From: Phenylobacterium sp.
GTDB taxonomy: Bacteria; Pseudomonadota; Alphaproteobacteria; Caulobacterales; Caulobacteraceae
NCBI RefSeq assembly: GCF_016793285.1
Contig: NZ_JAEUMO010000204.1
Coordinates: forward strand, 1 to 45,890
Length of the DNA stretch: 45,890 nucleotides
Direction: 5' to 3'
Made by a program: the position numbers and the translations under genes. Below, in pieces: positions 25,248 through 33,789 of the stretch. The notes under the pieces are model-generated. The model worked only from the letters and a program-made list of their open reading frames with translations, had not been told where the DNA came from and did no database searches. Position 1 is the first letter of the stretch. Each line of letters starts with the position of its first letter.

Positions 25248-26447
25248 GTGCTGCTGCAGGGTCTGAAGGTCGTCGACTTCACCGCCTACATCGCCGGTCC
25301 GGGAACGGCCGCCATCCTGGGCGACTGGGGCGCGGAGGTGATCAAGGTCGAGCGGCCCGAGGGCGACAACATGCGCCACGTGTTCGCGGACCTGAAGAAC
25401 GACCTGGGCGCCAACCCCACCTTCGAGGTCGACAACCGCGGCAAGCGCGGCGTGGTCCTCGACATCACCAAGCCCGCGGGCCGCGATGCGCTGGCGAAGC
25501 TCGCCGAGACCGCCGACGTCTTCCTCACCAACACCCGTCCGGCCTCGCTGAAGAAGTACGGCCTCGACGAGGCCACCCTGCGCAAGCTGAACCCGCGTCT
25601 CGTCTACGCGGTGATCACCGGCTACGGCCTCGAAGGCCCCGACGCCCACCTGCCGGGCTTCGACGTCACCGCGTTCTGGGCCCGCTCGGGCATCGCCTAC
25701 ATGACGGCGCCCAAGGGCGCGGAGCCGTTCATGCGCACCTCGGGCATGGGCGACCACTCGACCTCGCTGGCCACCGTCTCGGCGATCCTCGCCGCCCTCT
25801 ACGAGCGCGAGAAGACCGGCGTGGGCCGGCTCGTGCAGACCTCGCTGCTGGCCACCGGCGTCTACCTCTGGGGCTCGGACCTCGCGGTGCAACTGAAGTT
25901 CGGCCGCGTGGCCTCGGTCCGCTCGCGCGACAACCCGATGAACGCGCTCGCCAACCACTTCAGGAGTTCGGACGGCCACTGGTTCGTCCACAACCCGCGC
26001 GGCGGCCACGGCGGCTGGGAGAAGTTCCTGAAGGCCGCGGGCTGCGAGGACCTGATCGCCGACGATCGCTTCGCCAGCGGCAAGGCGCGCCGCGCCAACG
26101 CCCGCGAACTCGCGGTCGAGCTGGAAGCGGCCTTCGCGCGCCTCCCCATGGCCGAGATCGCCCTGCGGCTGAACGAGGCCGACCTCGTCTGGGCGCCGCT
26201 GCAGGTCCCCGCCCAGGTGGCCGAAGACCCGCAGATCGCCGCTGCCGGCGCCTTCATCGAGATCGAGGATGGCCAGGGGGGCACGTTCCGCTCCGTCGCC
26301 GCCCCGGCCCGCTTCCCCGGCGCGGACGCGACCGTGCGCCCGCGTGCGCCGAGGCTCGGCGAACACACGCGCAACGTCCTGAAGGAACTCGGCTACGCCG
26401 ACGCCGACATCGACGCCATGTACGAGGCCGGCGCCGCGGCGGGCTAG
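25248..26447 (+). CDS. Class III CoA transferase (CaiB/BaiF family)
   Basis: This encodes a 399-residue enzyme that moves CoA between carboxylic acids. N-terminal LKVVDFTAYIAGPGTAAILGDWGAEVIKVERPEGD is the family signature. The catalytic Asp is in SGMGDHSTSLA. The C-terminal domain APRLGEHTRNVLKELGYADADI is also typical. The substrate is not predictable. GTG 25248 is preferred because GGGGAG lies eight bases upstream; GTG 25242 would leave only two bases. No CoA-pathway gene adjoins, unlike the second class III transferase at 43281. Ends 52 bases before the convergent transglycosylase gene. Confidence 0.92.
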   Translation: MLLQGLKVVDFTAYIAGPGTAAILGDWGAEVIKVERPEGDNMRHVFADLKNDLGANPTFEVDNRGKRGVVLDITKPAGRDALAKLAETADVFLTNTRPASLKKYGLDEATLRKLNPRLVYAVITGYGLEGPDAHLPGFDVTAFWARSGIAYMTAPKGAEPFMRTSGMGDHSTSLATVSAILAALYEREKTGVGRLVQTSLLATGVYLWGSDLAVQLKFGRVASVRSRDNPMNALANHFRSSDGHWFVHNPRGGHGGWEKFLKAAGCEDLIADDRFASGKARRANARELAVELEAAFARLPMAEIALRLNEADLVWAPLQVPAQVAEDPQIAAAGAFIEIEDGQGGTFRSVAAPARFPGADATVRPRAPRLGEHTRNVLKELGYADADIDAMYEAGAAAG

Positions 26448-26460
26448 CCGCCCTCTGCCC

Positions 26461-26477
26461 TTCCCGCTTTGCGGGAA
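26461..26477. terminator. Hairpin between convergent genes
   Basis: TTCCCGC (26461-26467) pairs with GCGGGAA (26471-26477) over a three-base loop, extended by flanking CC/GG pairs. It lies between the CoA transferase and transglycosylase stops. Likely a shared terminator, although without a T-run. Confidence 0.5.
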
Positions 26478-26498
26478 AGGGGGAGAGCCTTTGCGGGC

Positions 26499-27323
26499 TC
26501 AGCTATCGCGGCCGTCCGAGAGCATCTTCAGCATCTCGCTGGTGAACAGCGAGCCGGTCAGGCGGCTGCCGACGCCGAGCTGATCCGAGGGCTGCGAGCC
26601 GCGCAGGATCATGGAGATCAGCGCTTCCTGCTCGCGCTGCCGCGACAGGCGGCGCGCCGAGGCATACTGGATGAAGCCGCCGTCGACGGGATCGGCCTCC
26701 TCCGCCTGCGGGGCGATGGCCTGGCCTCCGCCGGTCTTCGTCAGGTTCGCGTAGACCTCGCCGACCGTCGCCGCGCGCCCGTCGCGGTAGAAGATCGACC
26801 TGTTCGAGCGCGCCGCATCGGGAAACAGCGACGCCGCCGTGGCGCCCGGCTGGTTCTGCGCCGCGTTGATCAGCCTGGCCGAGCCCTGCGGGCCCAGGAA
26901 GTGCGCCGCATAGAGTTCGCCCGCCGTGGGATCGCGCCCGGTGCGCCCCTTCAGGTAGGCGGCATGGTCCGAGGCCAGTTCGCCGGCCATCAGCGAGGCC
27001 GCGTGCGGGTCGAGGCGCAGGTCCATCACCGCGCGCCGCGCTTCCGAACCGCTCACGTGATAGCGCCCGTCCGCGCCCTTGCTGATCAGCTCGGCGTAGC
27101 GGGCGTAGCCGTGCTTGGTCCCGTGCTGCTTCAACGTGGACAGCCAGGTCTGCTCCACGAACTGGAAGAGGCCGGCGGCCGACGAGGTCGACGCCTGCGC
27201 GCGCGGATTGAAGCTGCTCTCGCGGCCGGCGGTCTTCATCAGGAATCCGAAGTCCACCCCCGTCGCCTGGGAGGCGCGCTGGATGGCGGCTTCGACAATG
27301 CCTCGGATGCCCTGGACGGCCAT
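26499..27323 (-). CDS. Lytic transglycosylase-like protein
   Basis: This encodes a 274-residue protein with a soluble lytic transglycosylase fold. The motif GRESSFNPRAQASTSSAAGLFQF carries the catalytic Glu35 and the SSAAGLFQF block of the family. The further block DPTAGELYAAHFLGPQGSARLI fits the alphaproteobacterial subgroup. It would cleave peptidoglycan glycan strands with anhydro-muramyl products. No signal peptide is visible at ATG 27323, although the enzyme must act in the periplasm. It may be exported by another route, such as flagellar or other secretion, or its start may be elsewhere. The C-terminal 80 residues are low in conserved features. Confidence 0.87.
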   Translation of the reverse strand: MAVQGIRGIVEAAIQRASQATGVDFGFLMKTAGRESSFNPRAQASTSSAAGLFQFVEQTWLSTLKQHGTKHGYARYAELISKGADGRYHVSGSEARRAVMDLRLDPHAASLMAGELASDHAAYLKGRTGRDPTAGELYAAHFLGPQGSARLINAAQNQPGATAASLFPDAARSNRSIFYRDGRAATVGEVYANLTKTGGGQAIAPQAEEADPVDGGFIQYASARRLSRQREQEALISMILRGSQPSDQLGVGSRLTGSLFTSEMLKMLSDGRDS

Positions 27324-27406
27324 GGCGGCAGGAGTCGCCGATCATGGTGAATCTGCCGTTAACCTTGCTTGATCGCCCCGCCGCGCCGTCTGCGCGATTT
27401 CGCCAC

Positions 27407-27420
27407 ATTACGGCTGTAAT
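27407..27420. promoter_or_regulatory. Interrupted palindrome upstream of the TonB-like gene
   Basis: ATTACGGCTGTAAT has five-base arms around four bases, 43 bases before the TonB-like start codon and 84 bases from the divergent transglycosylase start. The AT-rich site in a GC-rich gap suggests an operator or promoter element. Sequence alone does not tell for which regulator. Confidence 0.3.
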
Positions 27421-27462
27421 TCAGTATCAGCTTACATGCGTAAACCGCTTGGAGCTGTTCCC

Positions 27463-28146
27463 ATGGTCACTCGCCAGGCCACGCCTTTCGACTTCGAGCC
27501 GGCCCGCCGGCCGCTGTCGAAGAAGACCACCCTCATCGTCGCCGTCTCGCTGGGCGTCCACGCCTGCGTCGCCGCCTACCTGGCGATGATGCAGTTCGCC
27601 CCGCCGAAGGCGCCCGTCGTCGAGGAGGCGCCGCCCATCATCGTCGACGTCGTCAAGCGACCGGACAAGCCCCCGCCCCCGACGCCGGCGGAGAAGCCGC
27701 CGATCCGGCTGCACGATCCCCTGCCGGTCCCCGACAACATCTCCGTCCCGCCCCTGCCGCAGGATCCTCCGCCGAAGGACGTGCCGCTCGCCCCGCCCCT
27801 CGCGCCCCCCACCTTCGACGTGGCCGATGCGACGCCCACGCCGCCACGTCCCCCGGTCATCGGCCGGCCCGACTGGCTGAAGCGCCCCGGCGCCGAGGAG
27901 TTCGCCCGCTACTATCCCGACCGCGCCGCGCGCATGGGAACGGAGGGCACGGCCACCCTCGCCTGCTCGGTCACCGCGTCCGGCGCGCTCGCCGGCTGCC
28001 GCGTCACCTCCGAGACCGCCGAAGCCGACTTCGGCGCCGCCGCCCTCAAGCTCGCGAAGTTCTTCAGGATGCGGCCGCAGACGGTCGACGGTCAGCCCGT
28101 CGAAGGCGGCCAGGTCGTGATCCCGATCCGGTTCAGCCTGAAGTAG
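27463..28146 (+). CDS. TonB-like energy transducer
   Basis: This encodes a 227-residue envelope protein. One N-terminal membrane anchor ([22 protein letters not shown], about 25-46) is followed by a long Pro-rich periplasmic linker ([12 protein letters not shown] and similar, 50-145). The C-terminal TonB domain reads [59 protein letters not shown]. Such proteins pass the energy of ExbB-ExbD to TonB-dependent outer-membrane receptors. Two cysteines in the C-terminal domain could form a disulfide. ATG 27463 has GGAG eight bases upstream; ATG 27436 has none. No exbB or exbD adjoins. A short hairpin follows. Confidence 0.92.
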   Translation: MVTRQATPFDFEPARRPLSKKTTLIVAVSLGVHACVAAYLAMMQFAPPKAPVVEEAPPIIVDVVKRPDKPPPPTPAEKPPIRLHDPLPVPDNISVPPLPQDPPPKDVPLAPPLAPPTFDVADATPTPPRPPVIGRPDWLKRPGAEEFARYYPDRAARMGTEGTATLACSVTASGALAGCRVTSETAEADFGAAALKLAKFFRMRPQTVDGQPVEGGQVVIPIRFSLK

Positions 28147-28210
28147 GAACCGGATCGGCGGGCCTGTCGGAGGGGCGGGCGCCTTCAGCAAGAGTGGAAG
28201 CCGGTTTTGC

Positions 28211-28250
28211 GCCCGGAAGGCGCCCTCTCCTGAATGCCCGCCTTCCGGGC
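28211..28250. terminator. 11-bp stem between convergent genes
   Basis: GCCCGGAAGGC (28211-28221) pairs with GCCTTCCGGGC (28240-28250) over an 18-base loop. It stands between the TonB-like gene and the convergent acyl-CoA dehydrogenase gene. Likely bidirectional terminator. Confidence 0.5.
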
Positions 28251-28279
28251 GGTATCCACTTCGCCTGGAGGCGGGCCCC

Positions 28280-29449
28280 TCAGTAGCTCTTCGGCAGGCC
28301 CAGCACGCGTTCGGAGATGTAGTTCAGGATCATCTCGCGGCTCACCGGCGCCAGGCGCGCGATCATCGACTCGCGGAAGTAGCGCTCGACGTCGAACGCC
28401 TTGGCGTAGCCCATGCCGCCGTGGCTCAGCACCGCCGCCTCGCAGGCCCGGAAGCCGGCCTCGCCGCCCAGGTACTTCGCCGCGTTGGCCTCGGCCCCGC
28501 AGTCGCGGCCGGCGTCGTGCAGGGCGGCCGCCTTGAACGCCATCAGGTTCGCCGCTTCCAGCTCGGCCCAGCACTTCGCCAGCGGATGCGCCACGCCCTG
28601 GTTCTGGCCGATCGGCCGGCCGAACACGACCCGCTCCTTGGCGTAGCCCGCGGCCCGCTTCAGCGCCGCCCGGCCCAGGCCCACGGCCTCGGCCCCGATC
28701 AGCACCCGCTCCGGGTTCAGCCCCTCCAGCAGGTAGTAGAAGCCGCGCCCCTCCTCGCCCACCAGGTCCTCGGCCGGAACGTGCAGGTCGTCGATGAAGA
28801 CCGCATTCGATTCAACGGCTTTTCGGCCCATCTTCGGGATCGGCGTGGCCGTGATCCGGCTGCGGTCGAAGTCGGTGTAGAAGAGGCTCAGGCCCTCGGT
28901 CGCCCGCTTCACCTGATCCTTCGGCGTGGTCCGCGCGATGATCAGCATCTTGGTCGCGCGCTGGGCGTTGGTCGTCCACATCTTCCGGCCGCGGATGACA
29001 TAGCCGTCATTGGTCCGCTCGGCGCGGGTGGTCAGGCTGGTGGTGTCGAGCCCGGCGTCCGGCTCGGTCACGGCGAAGCAGGTCTTGTCCTGGCCGGCGA
29101 TGATCCGCGGGATCGCCTTCTCGCGCAGCGCCGGCGTCCCGAACTTCACCACCGGCATCAGGCCGAAGATGTTCAGGTGCATGGCGCTGGCGCCCGAGAA
29201 CCCCGCCCCGCTCTCGGCCACCGTCTGCATGACGATCGCCGCCTCGGTCAGGCCCAGGCCCGCGCCGCCCAGTTCGGCCGGCATGGCCACGCCCAGCCAG
29301 CCCGCCTCGGCCATCGCCGCGACGAACGCCTCGGGGAACACCCCGCTCTCGTCGGTCTGGCGCCAGTAGGCCGCGTCGAAGCGCGCGCACAGCCGCTCCA
29401 CCGAGTCGCGGATCGCCTGCTGTTCGTCCGAGAACCAGAAGCCGTTCAT
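28280..29449 (-). CDS. Acyl-CoA dehydrogenase
   Basis: This encodes a 389-residue FAD flavoenzyme of the acyl-CoA dehydrogenase family. Seen are FWFSDEQQAIRDSVERLCARF, the FAD-contacting CFAVTEPDAGLDTTSLTTRAER, and KMWTTNAQRATKMLIIAR. The C-terminal AAVLSHGGMGYAKAFDVERYFRES includes the tetramer and active-site region. It oxidises the alpha-beta bond of an acyl-CoA with electrons going to ETF. The substrate is not predictable. ATG 29449 has GAGGGGTGGGG upstream, overlapping the end of the upstream oxidase gene (14-base gap), so the two are almost surely co-transcribed. Confidence 0.93.
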   Translation of the reverse strand: MNGFWFSDEQQAIRDSVERLCARFDAAYWRQTDESGVFPEAFVAAMAEAGWLGVAMPAELGGAGLGLTEAAIVMQTVAESGAGFSGASAMHLNIFGLMPVVKFGTPALREKAIPRIIAGQDKTCFAVTEPDAGLDTTSLTTRAERTNDGYVIRGRKMWTTNAQRATKMLIIARTTPKDQVKRATEGLSLFYTDFDRSRITATPIPKMGRKAVESNAVFIDDLHVPAEDLVGEEGRGFYYLLEGLNPERVLIGAEAVGLGRAALKRAAGYAKERVVFGRPIGQNQGVAHPLAKCWAELEAANLMAFKAAALHDAGRDCGAEANAAKYLGGEAGFRACEAAVLSHGGMGYAKAFDVERYFRESMIARLAPVSREMILNYISERVLGLPKSY

Positions 29450-29463
29450 CGTCACCCCACCCC

Positions 29464-30501
29464 TCAGTCCCAGAGGGACGCCCGGAACCGCGCCGGATCC
29501 ATCCGGTCCGCATAGGGCCCCCGGTCGCGCCCCGTCACGCAAGCCGCCACGATCTTCGCCACCAGCGGCGCCACCAGCCAGCCGTTCCGCCGCGCCCCGG
29601 CCGCCAGGATCACCCCGGGCTCGGCCTCGCTCCAGCCCACCAGCGGCAGCCCGTCGGGCGTCGCGGCACGCACACCGGCCGCCGCCGTGAAGGCGCGGGA
29701 CTGCCCCATCCTGAAGACGTTCTCGGCGCCGGCCGCCAGGTCTCCGAAGACCGCGGGATCGGGATCCGCGTCGTCCCGCCCCACCTCCATCGTCGCCCCG
29801 AACGTCAGGCCGTCCGCCGAGCGGATGCCATAGCCCCACGGGGAGCGCACATAGACGCCACCGCCCGCCATGTCACCGAACCCGACGATGTGGCCCTTGA
29901 TCGGCCTGAGGTGCGCCATCTCGGGCGCCAGCTTCGCCAGCCTGGGCGCGTAGCCGGCGGCGACGACGAGCACGTCCTCGCCGCCGCGCGCTTCGACGAA
30001 GGTCGCGTCGTGGGTCACGCCGGCATGCAGGGCGGCAGTCCGAAGCGCGTCGAGGGCCGGCTTCACGTCGACGCGCCAGTCTTCGCGCGTGAGCAGCCCG
30101 CGCTGGAACGCAGGCTCCAGTCCCGGCGCAAGCCCATCCATCGTCCGGCGGCCGACATCGGAGAACGGCGCGCCCAGGCCTCGGAAGGCAGCCGCGATCC
30201 TGTCCAGCCACGCGTCGTCGCCCACCGCCATGGCCCCGGAGCGGTCGAGCGCGATCCCGGCCCGCGCGGCCAGGCCCGGCCAGAGGTCGCGCGCCGCCAT
30301 CAGCAGGTCGAAGTGCGGTCGCGCCGCGTCGTCCAGCACCGCCTCGAACACGGGCGCGATCATGCCCGCCGCCACGCTGGAGGCGTTGGGTCCGCCGGGA
30401 TCGCAGATCGTCACCGCGCAGCCCGCGTCGGCGAGCGCCAGCGCGGTCGTCCAGCCCAGCACGCCGGCGCCGGCGACAGTGACTCGGGGGCTGCGGTCCA
30501 T
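29464..30501 (-). CDS. FAD-dependent amino-acid oxidase-type oxidoreductase (DAO/ThiO family)
   Basis: This encodes a 345-residue DAO-fold flavoenzyme. The dinucleotide motif GAGVLGWTTALALADAG lies at the N-terminus after VTVA. The C-terminal GLPLVGWSEAEPGVILAAGARRNGWLVAPLVA is typical of glycine oxidase (ThiO) and D-amino-acid oxidases. The reaction would be oxidation of an amine, giving H2O2. No thiamine genes are near, so a role in thiazole synthesis is unproven. ATG 30501 is the start with the best N-terminus. First gene of a two-gene unit with the acyl-CoA dehydrogenase; divergent from the CinA-type gene. Confidence 0.88.
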   Translation of the reverse strand: MDRSPRVTVAGAGVLGWTTALALADAGCAVTICDPGGPNASSVAAGMIAPVFEAVLDDAARPHFDLLMAARDLWPGLAARAGIALDRSGAMAVGDDAWLDRIAAAFRGLGAPFSDVGRRTMDGLAPGLEPAFQRGLLTREDWRVDVKPALDALRTAALHAGVTHDATFVEARGGEDVLVVAAGYAPRLAKLAPEMAHLRPIKGHIVGFGDMAGGGVYVRSPWGYGIRSADGLTFGATMEVGRDDADPDPAVFGDLAAGAENVFRMGQSRAFTAAAGVRAATPDGLPLVGWSEAEPGVILAAGARRNGWLVAPLVAKIVAACVTGRDRGPYADRMDPARFRASLWD

Positions 30502-30625
30502 GCGCCTAACCACCCGCTGCGCCGGCGAAAATCAAGGCCCGGAACCGCGGTGGAGCGCGCCGGGTTCATACTGCGCGAGACGCTCGAGGCCCGGAGAGCA
30601 CGATGGCCGACACCCCGCAGCGCTA

Positions 30626-31150
30626 GTGGCCGAGGCCCTCGCCCCGCCGCTGCCCGACGACATCGACCGCCTCGCGCAGGATGTCCTGCGCGAGGCGTGC
30701 GAGCGCCGCCTGATGCTGGCCACGGCGGAGAGCTGCACGGGCGGCCTCCTCGCCTCGCTGCTCACCGACATTCCCGGCGCGAGCCACGCCTTCGAGCGCG
30801 GCTTCGTCACCTACACCGACGAGGCCAAGCACGAGCTTCTCGGCGTGCCGATGGCGATCCTGAACACGGACGGCGCCGTGTCGGAGGCGGCGGCTGTCGC
30901 CATGGCCGAAGGCGCCATCCGCCGGTCGAAGGCCGACCTGGCCGTGTCGATCACCGGCTTCACCGAGGACGCCCCCGGCCAGCCCGGCGGCCTCGTCCAC
31001 TTCGCCTGCGCGCGGCGCGGCGCCGGCGGCGCCCGCCATCACGTCCAGCGGTTCACGCCGGCCGGCCGCGCCGAGGTGCGGCTGGGCGCCCTGCGGGTCG
31101 CGCTCGCCCTGCTGCGCGACGCGCTGCTCGAACTCGACCGCGCCGCCTGA
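30626..31150 (+). CDS. CinA/PncC-type nicotinamide-nucleotide amidase domain protein
   Basis: This encodes a 174-residue stand-alone C-terminal CinA domain, the deamidase that recycles NMN to nicotinate mononucleotide. Seen are LATAESCTGGLLASLLTDIPGAS (catalytic Ser region), FVTYTDEAKHELLGVP and VSITGFTEDAPGQPGGLVHFA. The start is odd. GTG 30626 has no ribosome site. A perfect GGAG-ATG pair (ATG 30603) opens a seven-codon frame that ends TAG, overlapping the GTG as TAGTG. One added C in the CCCC run at 30614-30617 would fuse the ATG frame to the gene and give MADTPAALVAEALA. It may be a frameshift, a sequence error or a coupled leader. Confidence 0.88.
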   Translation: MAEALAPPLPDDIDRLAQDVLREACERRLMLATAESCTGGLLASLLTDIPGASHAFERGFVTYTDEAKHELLGVPMAILNTDGAVSEAAAVAMAEGAIRRSKADLAVSITGFTEDAPGQPGGLVHFACARRGAGGARHHVQRFTPAGRAEVRLGALRVALALLRDALLELDRAA

Positions 31151-31284
31151 CTTCGGCCGCTTGCCGGGCGCCGGGACGCGGCCTAGCCTCGGGTGCCAGT
31201 GTTTCTCCGGCGACGCAAACCGGACATGGACACGACGGCTCGGCGCGATAGAAGAGCCGGTATGCTTGCGGGGGACGCATCAAC

Positions 31285-31899
31285 TTGATCCGTGACTTCC
31301 TGGTGTGGATGTCCACCGAGCTGGGCAAAGGTCCCGGCGAGATCGACATCTCGTGGAGCGACGCGCTCGCGAGTTCGCTCAACTTCTGGGGCCTGCTCGA
31401 AGGCACCCACGTGATGACGCTGGTCCTGTTCGCCGGCACGATCTTCGTGGTCGACCTGCGGCTCCTGGGCGTCCTCTTCCGGAAGACGCCGGTCTCGGTG
31501 ATCTCCGACCGGATCCTGCCGCTGACCGTCTTCGGCATCGTGCTGATGCTGGCCACGGGCGCTGCGCTCTTCTTCGCCAAGCCTCTGGTTTACTACCACA
31601 ATCTCTGGTTCCGCCTGAAGCTGGTGTTCCTGGCGCTGGCCTTCATCAACATCATCGTCTTCCACTACCGCGTGCAGCGCGACATCCATGCGTGGGACAC
31701 GCTGGCGAAGCCGCCGACCAAGGTCCGGGTCTCGGCGTTCCTCTCCATCGCGAGCTGGATCCTGGTGATCTTCTTCGGCCGCTACATCGCCTACGACTGG
31801 ATCAACTGCGGCAAGCCCCTTCCCCACTGGATCAACGTCGCCCAGGACTGCAAGGCCTCGGAGAGCGGCGCCCTCGATATCGGAGCGCCGGTGCAATGA
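31285..31899 (+). CDS. Membrane protein, DUF6644-like (first of tandem pair)
   Basis: This encodes a 204-residue inner-membrane protein with about four transmembrane helices (about 45-62, 73-98, 107-128, 150-168). The third holds an internal FHYRVQRD loop after it. I place it tentatively with the DUF6644 group found in alphaproteobacteria; the function is unknown. Conserved His residues (EGTHVM, FHYRV, HNLW) could bind haem or metal, but no CxxCH is present. TTG 31285 is used; GGGGGAC stands nine bases upstream. The stop overlaps the next gene as ATGA, so the two are translationally coupled. Confidence 0.75.
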   Translation: MIRDFLVWMSTELGKGPGEIDISWSDALASSLNFWGLLEGTHVMTLVLFAGTIFVVDLRLLGVLFRKTPVSVISDRILPLTVFGIVLMLATGAALFFAKPLVYYHNLWFRLKLVFLALAFINIIVFHYRVQRDIHAWDTLAKPPTKVRVSAFLSIASWILVIFFGRYIAYDWINCGKPLPHWINVAQDCKASESGALDIGAPVQ

Positions 31900-32738
31900 C
31901 CGTCTGGGCCCCCCAGGACTTGTTCCCTCAGCTTGCGGGCTGGGTCGCGAACCTCGACGACACCTTTCCGGGCAAGCCGATCAAGGACTCCGTCTACGCC
32001 TTCGCGCAGGTCGAGGTCGGCCACCTGCTGGCGTTGGCCGTGCTGGCCGGCACGTCGCTGCTCATGAACCTGCGCCTGATCGGCGTCGGCCTCACCGAGG
32101 AGCCGCCGCGCGAGATGTACCGGAACCTCGCCGGATGGACCTGGGCCGGGCTGATCGTGATCCTGGTCACCGGCCTCTTGATGGGCGCCTCGAACGGCGA
32201 ACGGCTCTACACCTCGGAAGCCTTCACCGCGAAGATGATCGGCCTCGCCGCCGCCATCGTCCTGACCTTCGCCATCACGCTCCCGGCGACGAAGAACGAC
32301 GGCCGCCTCGGCCCGGTGTCGCGGGTCCTCGGCGTGATCGGCCTGGCGATCTTCCTGTTCGCCATCTGGGTGTTCCTGCAGGCCAAGCTGGCCAATCCCG
32401 GGCTGTGGCACGTGATCACGGCCGGCGGCCTGATCGTCCTCTACGCCAGCCGCGGCCTCACGCGGGTCGTCTACCTGGGGGTCATGCTGCTCATGATCGC
32501 CTGTCAGCAGCTAATAACCCACATCGTCTACAGGCCCGACGACTTCGAGCATCTGGACCCGGTCAACAAGGGCTTCGCCTGGGCCTTCGTCGGGGTGATC
32601 CTGCTGACCGCCGTCGTCCAGTCGGCCGGCTCGGGCCGCGGCCAGGAGAACGGGCCGTTCGTGAAGGGCATGGCCTTCGCCGCCATCCTCGTCTGGATCA
32701 TGACCGCCGCCGCGGGCCGCTGGCTGGCGTTCGCCTGA
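31896..32738 (+). CDS. Membrane protein, DUF6644-like (second of tandem pair)
   Basis: This encodes a 280-residue inner-membrane protein with about seven transmembrane segments. The N-terminal half (VGHLLALAVLAGTSLLMNLRLIGVGL, then WTWAGLIVILVTGLLMGASNGE) resembles the first protein's EGTHVMTLVLFAGTIFVVDLRLLGVLF and GIVLMLATGAALFF, so the pair look like diverged copies. A conserved His in the first helix is shared. A C-terminal extension adds about three helices. ATG 31896 overlaps the upstream stop. The paired layout suggests a heteromeric membrane complex. Function unknown. Confidence 0.75.
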   Translation: MTVWAPQDLFPQLAGWVANLDDTFPGKPIKDSVYAFAQVEVGHLLALAVLAGTSLLMNLRLIGVGLTEEPPREMYRNLAGWTWAGLIVILVTGLLMGASNGERLYTSEAFTAKMIGLAAAIVLTFAITLPATKNDGRLGPVSRVLGVIGLAIFLFAIWVFLQAKLANPGLWHVITAGGLIVLYASRGLTRVVYLGVMLLMIACQQLITHIVYRPDDFEHLDPVNKGFAWAFVGVILLTAVVQSAGSGRGQENGPFVKGMAFAAILVWIMTAAAGRWLAFA

Positions 32739-32740
32739 GC

Positions 32741-33667
32741 CTACGGCCGGGGGTGCTCGCGCCCCCAGCCCTGGTGCCACTCGGGCTCGCCGGCGTAGCG
32801 CGCCGCCAGGAAGTCGACGAACGCGCGCACCTTCGCCGCCAGATGCCGCGCGTGCGGATAGACCGCGTAGACGTGGATCAGCTCGGGCTCGAAGTTGCAC
32901 AGCACCGGCGTCAGCCGCCCGTCCCGCAGCGCCTCGGCCGCCGCGAACGCCGGGGTCCGCACGATCCCGAACCCAGCCACCGCCGCGGCCACGCAGGGTT
33001 CGGCGCCGTTGAACCGCAGCCGCCCATGCACCCGCACCTCGCGCACGTCGCTCTGCGCGCCGAACCGCCACAGCGTCGCCTCGCGCGCGTTGGTGTCGAG
33101 GATCGCCTCATGCCCCGCCAGGTCCTCCAGCGCCAGGGGCGCGCCGGCCCCGGCCAGATAGGCGGGCGAGGCGCAGGTCACCATCCGGACCGCCGCCAGC
33201 CGCTTGGCCACCAGCGACGAGTCCGAGAGCTGGCCGATCCGCACCGCCACGTCGAAGCCCTCCTCGACCAGGTTCACCATGCGGTCCGAGAAGCTGACGT
33301 CCAGCGACACCGCCAGGCACTGCGAGGCGAACTCGATCAGCGCCGGCGTGAGCTGGTTCTTGCCGAACGACACCGGAGCCGAGACCCGCAGGTTGCCGCT
33401 GGGGCCGGCCTGGTCCTTCACCGAGGTCTCCAGGGCGTCGAACCGTTCCAGGAGGTCCCGCGCCCGCTCCAGGTAGGCCTGGCCGGTGTCGGTCAGCGAC
33501 ACGTCGCGGGTGGTGCGGTTCAGCAGCCGCTGCCCCAGCCGGTTCTCCAGCCGCGCCACCAGCTTGGAGATCTGCGCGCCGGAGACGTCCAGCTTGCGCG
33601 CGCCCTGCGTGAAGCTGCGCGCCTCGGCCACCGCGGCGAAGGCGCGGATCTCGTCCAGACGATCCAT
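32741..33667 (-). CDS. LysR-type transcriptional regulator
   Basis: This encodes a 308-residue DNA-binding regulator. The N-terminal winged helix-turn-helix reads FAAVAEARSFTQGARKLDVSGAQISKLVARLENRLGQRLLNRTTRDVSLT. The C-terminal substrate-binding domain has two lobes, with RVSAPVSFG and the later IVRTPAFAAAEAL. Divergent placement from the FMN reductase and dioxygenase genes is the classic LysR layout, so they are its likely targets. A GTTTGGAC-N8-GTCCTTAC palindrome lies 14 bases before its ATG (33667). The effector cannot be told. Its stop is two bases from the upstream membrane-protein stop on the other strand. Confidence 0.93.
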   Translation of the reverse strand: MDRLDEIRAFAAVAEARSFTQGARKLDVSGAQISKLVARLENRLGQRLLNRTTRDVSLTDTGQAYLERARDLLERFDALETSVKDQAGPSGNLRVSAPVSFGKNQLTPALIEFASQCLAVSLDVSFSDRMVNLVEEGFDVAVRIGQLSDSSLVAKRLAAVRMVTCASPAYLAGAGAPLALEDLAGHEAILDTNAREATLWRFGAQSDVREVRVHGRLRFNGAEPCVAAAVAGFGIVRTPAFAAAEALRDGRLTPVLCNFEPELIHVYAVYPHARHLAAKVRAFVDFLAARYAGEPEWHQGWGREHPRP

Positions 33668-33680
33668 ACGATTGTTTCCT

Positions 33681-33704
33681 GTTTGGACGCACTCTTGTCC
33701 TTAC
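33681..33704. promoter_or_regulatory. Candidate LysR operator between divergent genes
   Basis: GTTTGGAC (33681-33688) and GTCCTTAC (33697-33704) form an imperfect inverted repeat with six of eight pairs and an eight-base centre. It lies in the 122-base gap between the LysR gene and its presumed targets, near the LysR start as expected for an autoregulatory site. The T-N11-A core was not clear. Confidence 0.4.
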
Positions 33705-33789
33705 GACGGCGATTATCAACGGCGAAGATCGCGATCATCTTCCCCCCATGCCGAGCGATCGGCGCCCCCTCTCGCAAGGACCAACCCAG

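Noticed and set aside
27354-27368. Possible CtrA-like TTAAC near the transglycosylase start
   Set aside because: Only one half-site matches; spacing of the second is wrong.
31155-31183. GGCCGC/GCGGCC stem after the CinA-type gene
   Set aside because: Six-base arms in very GC-rich DNA; expected by chance.
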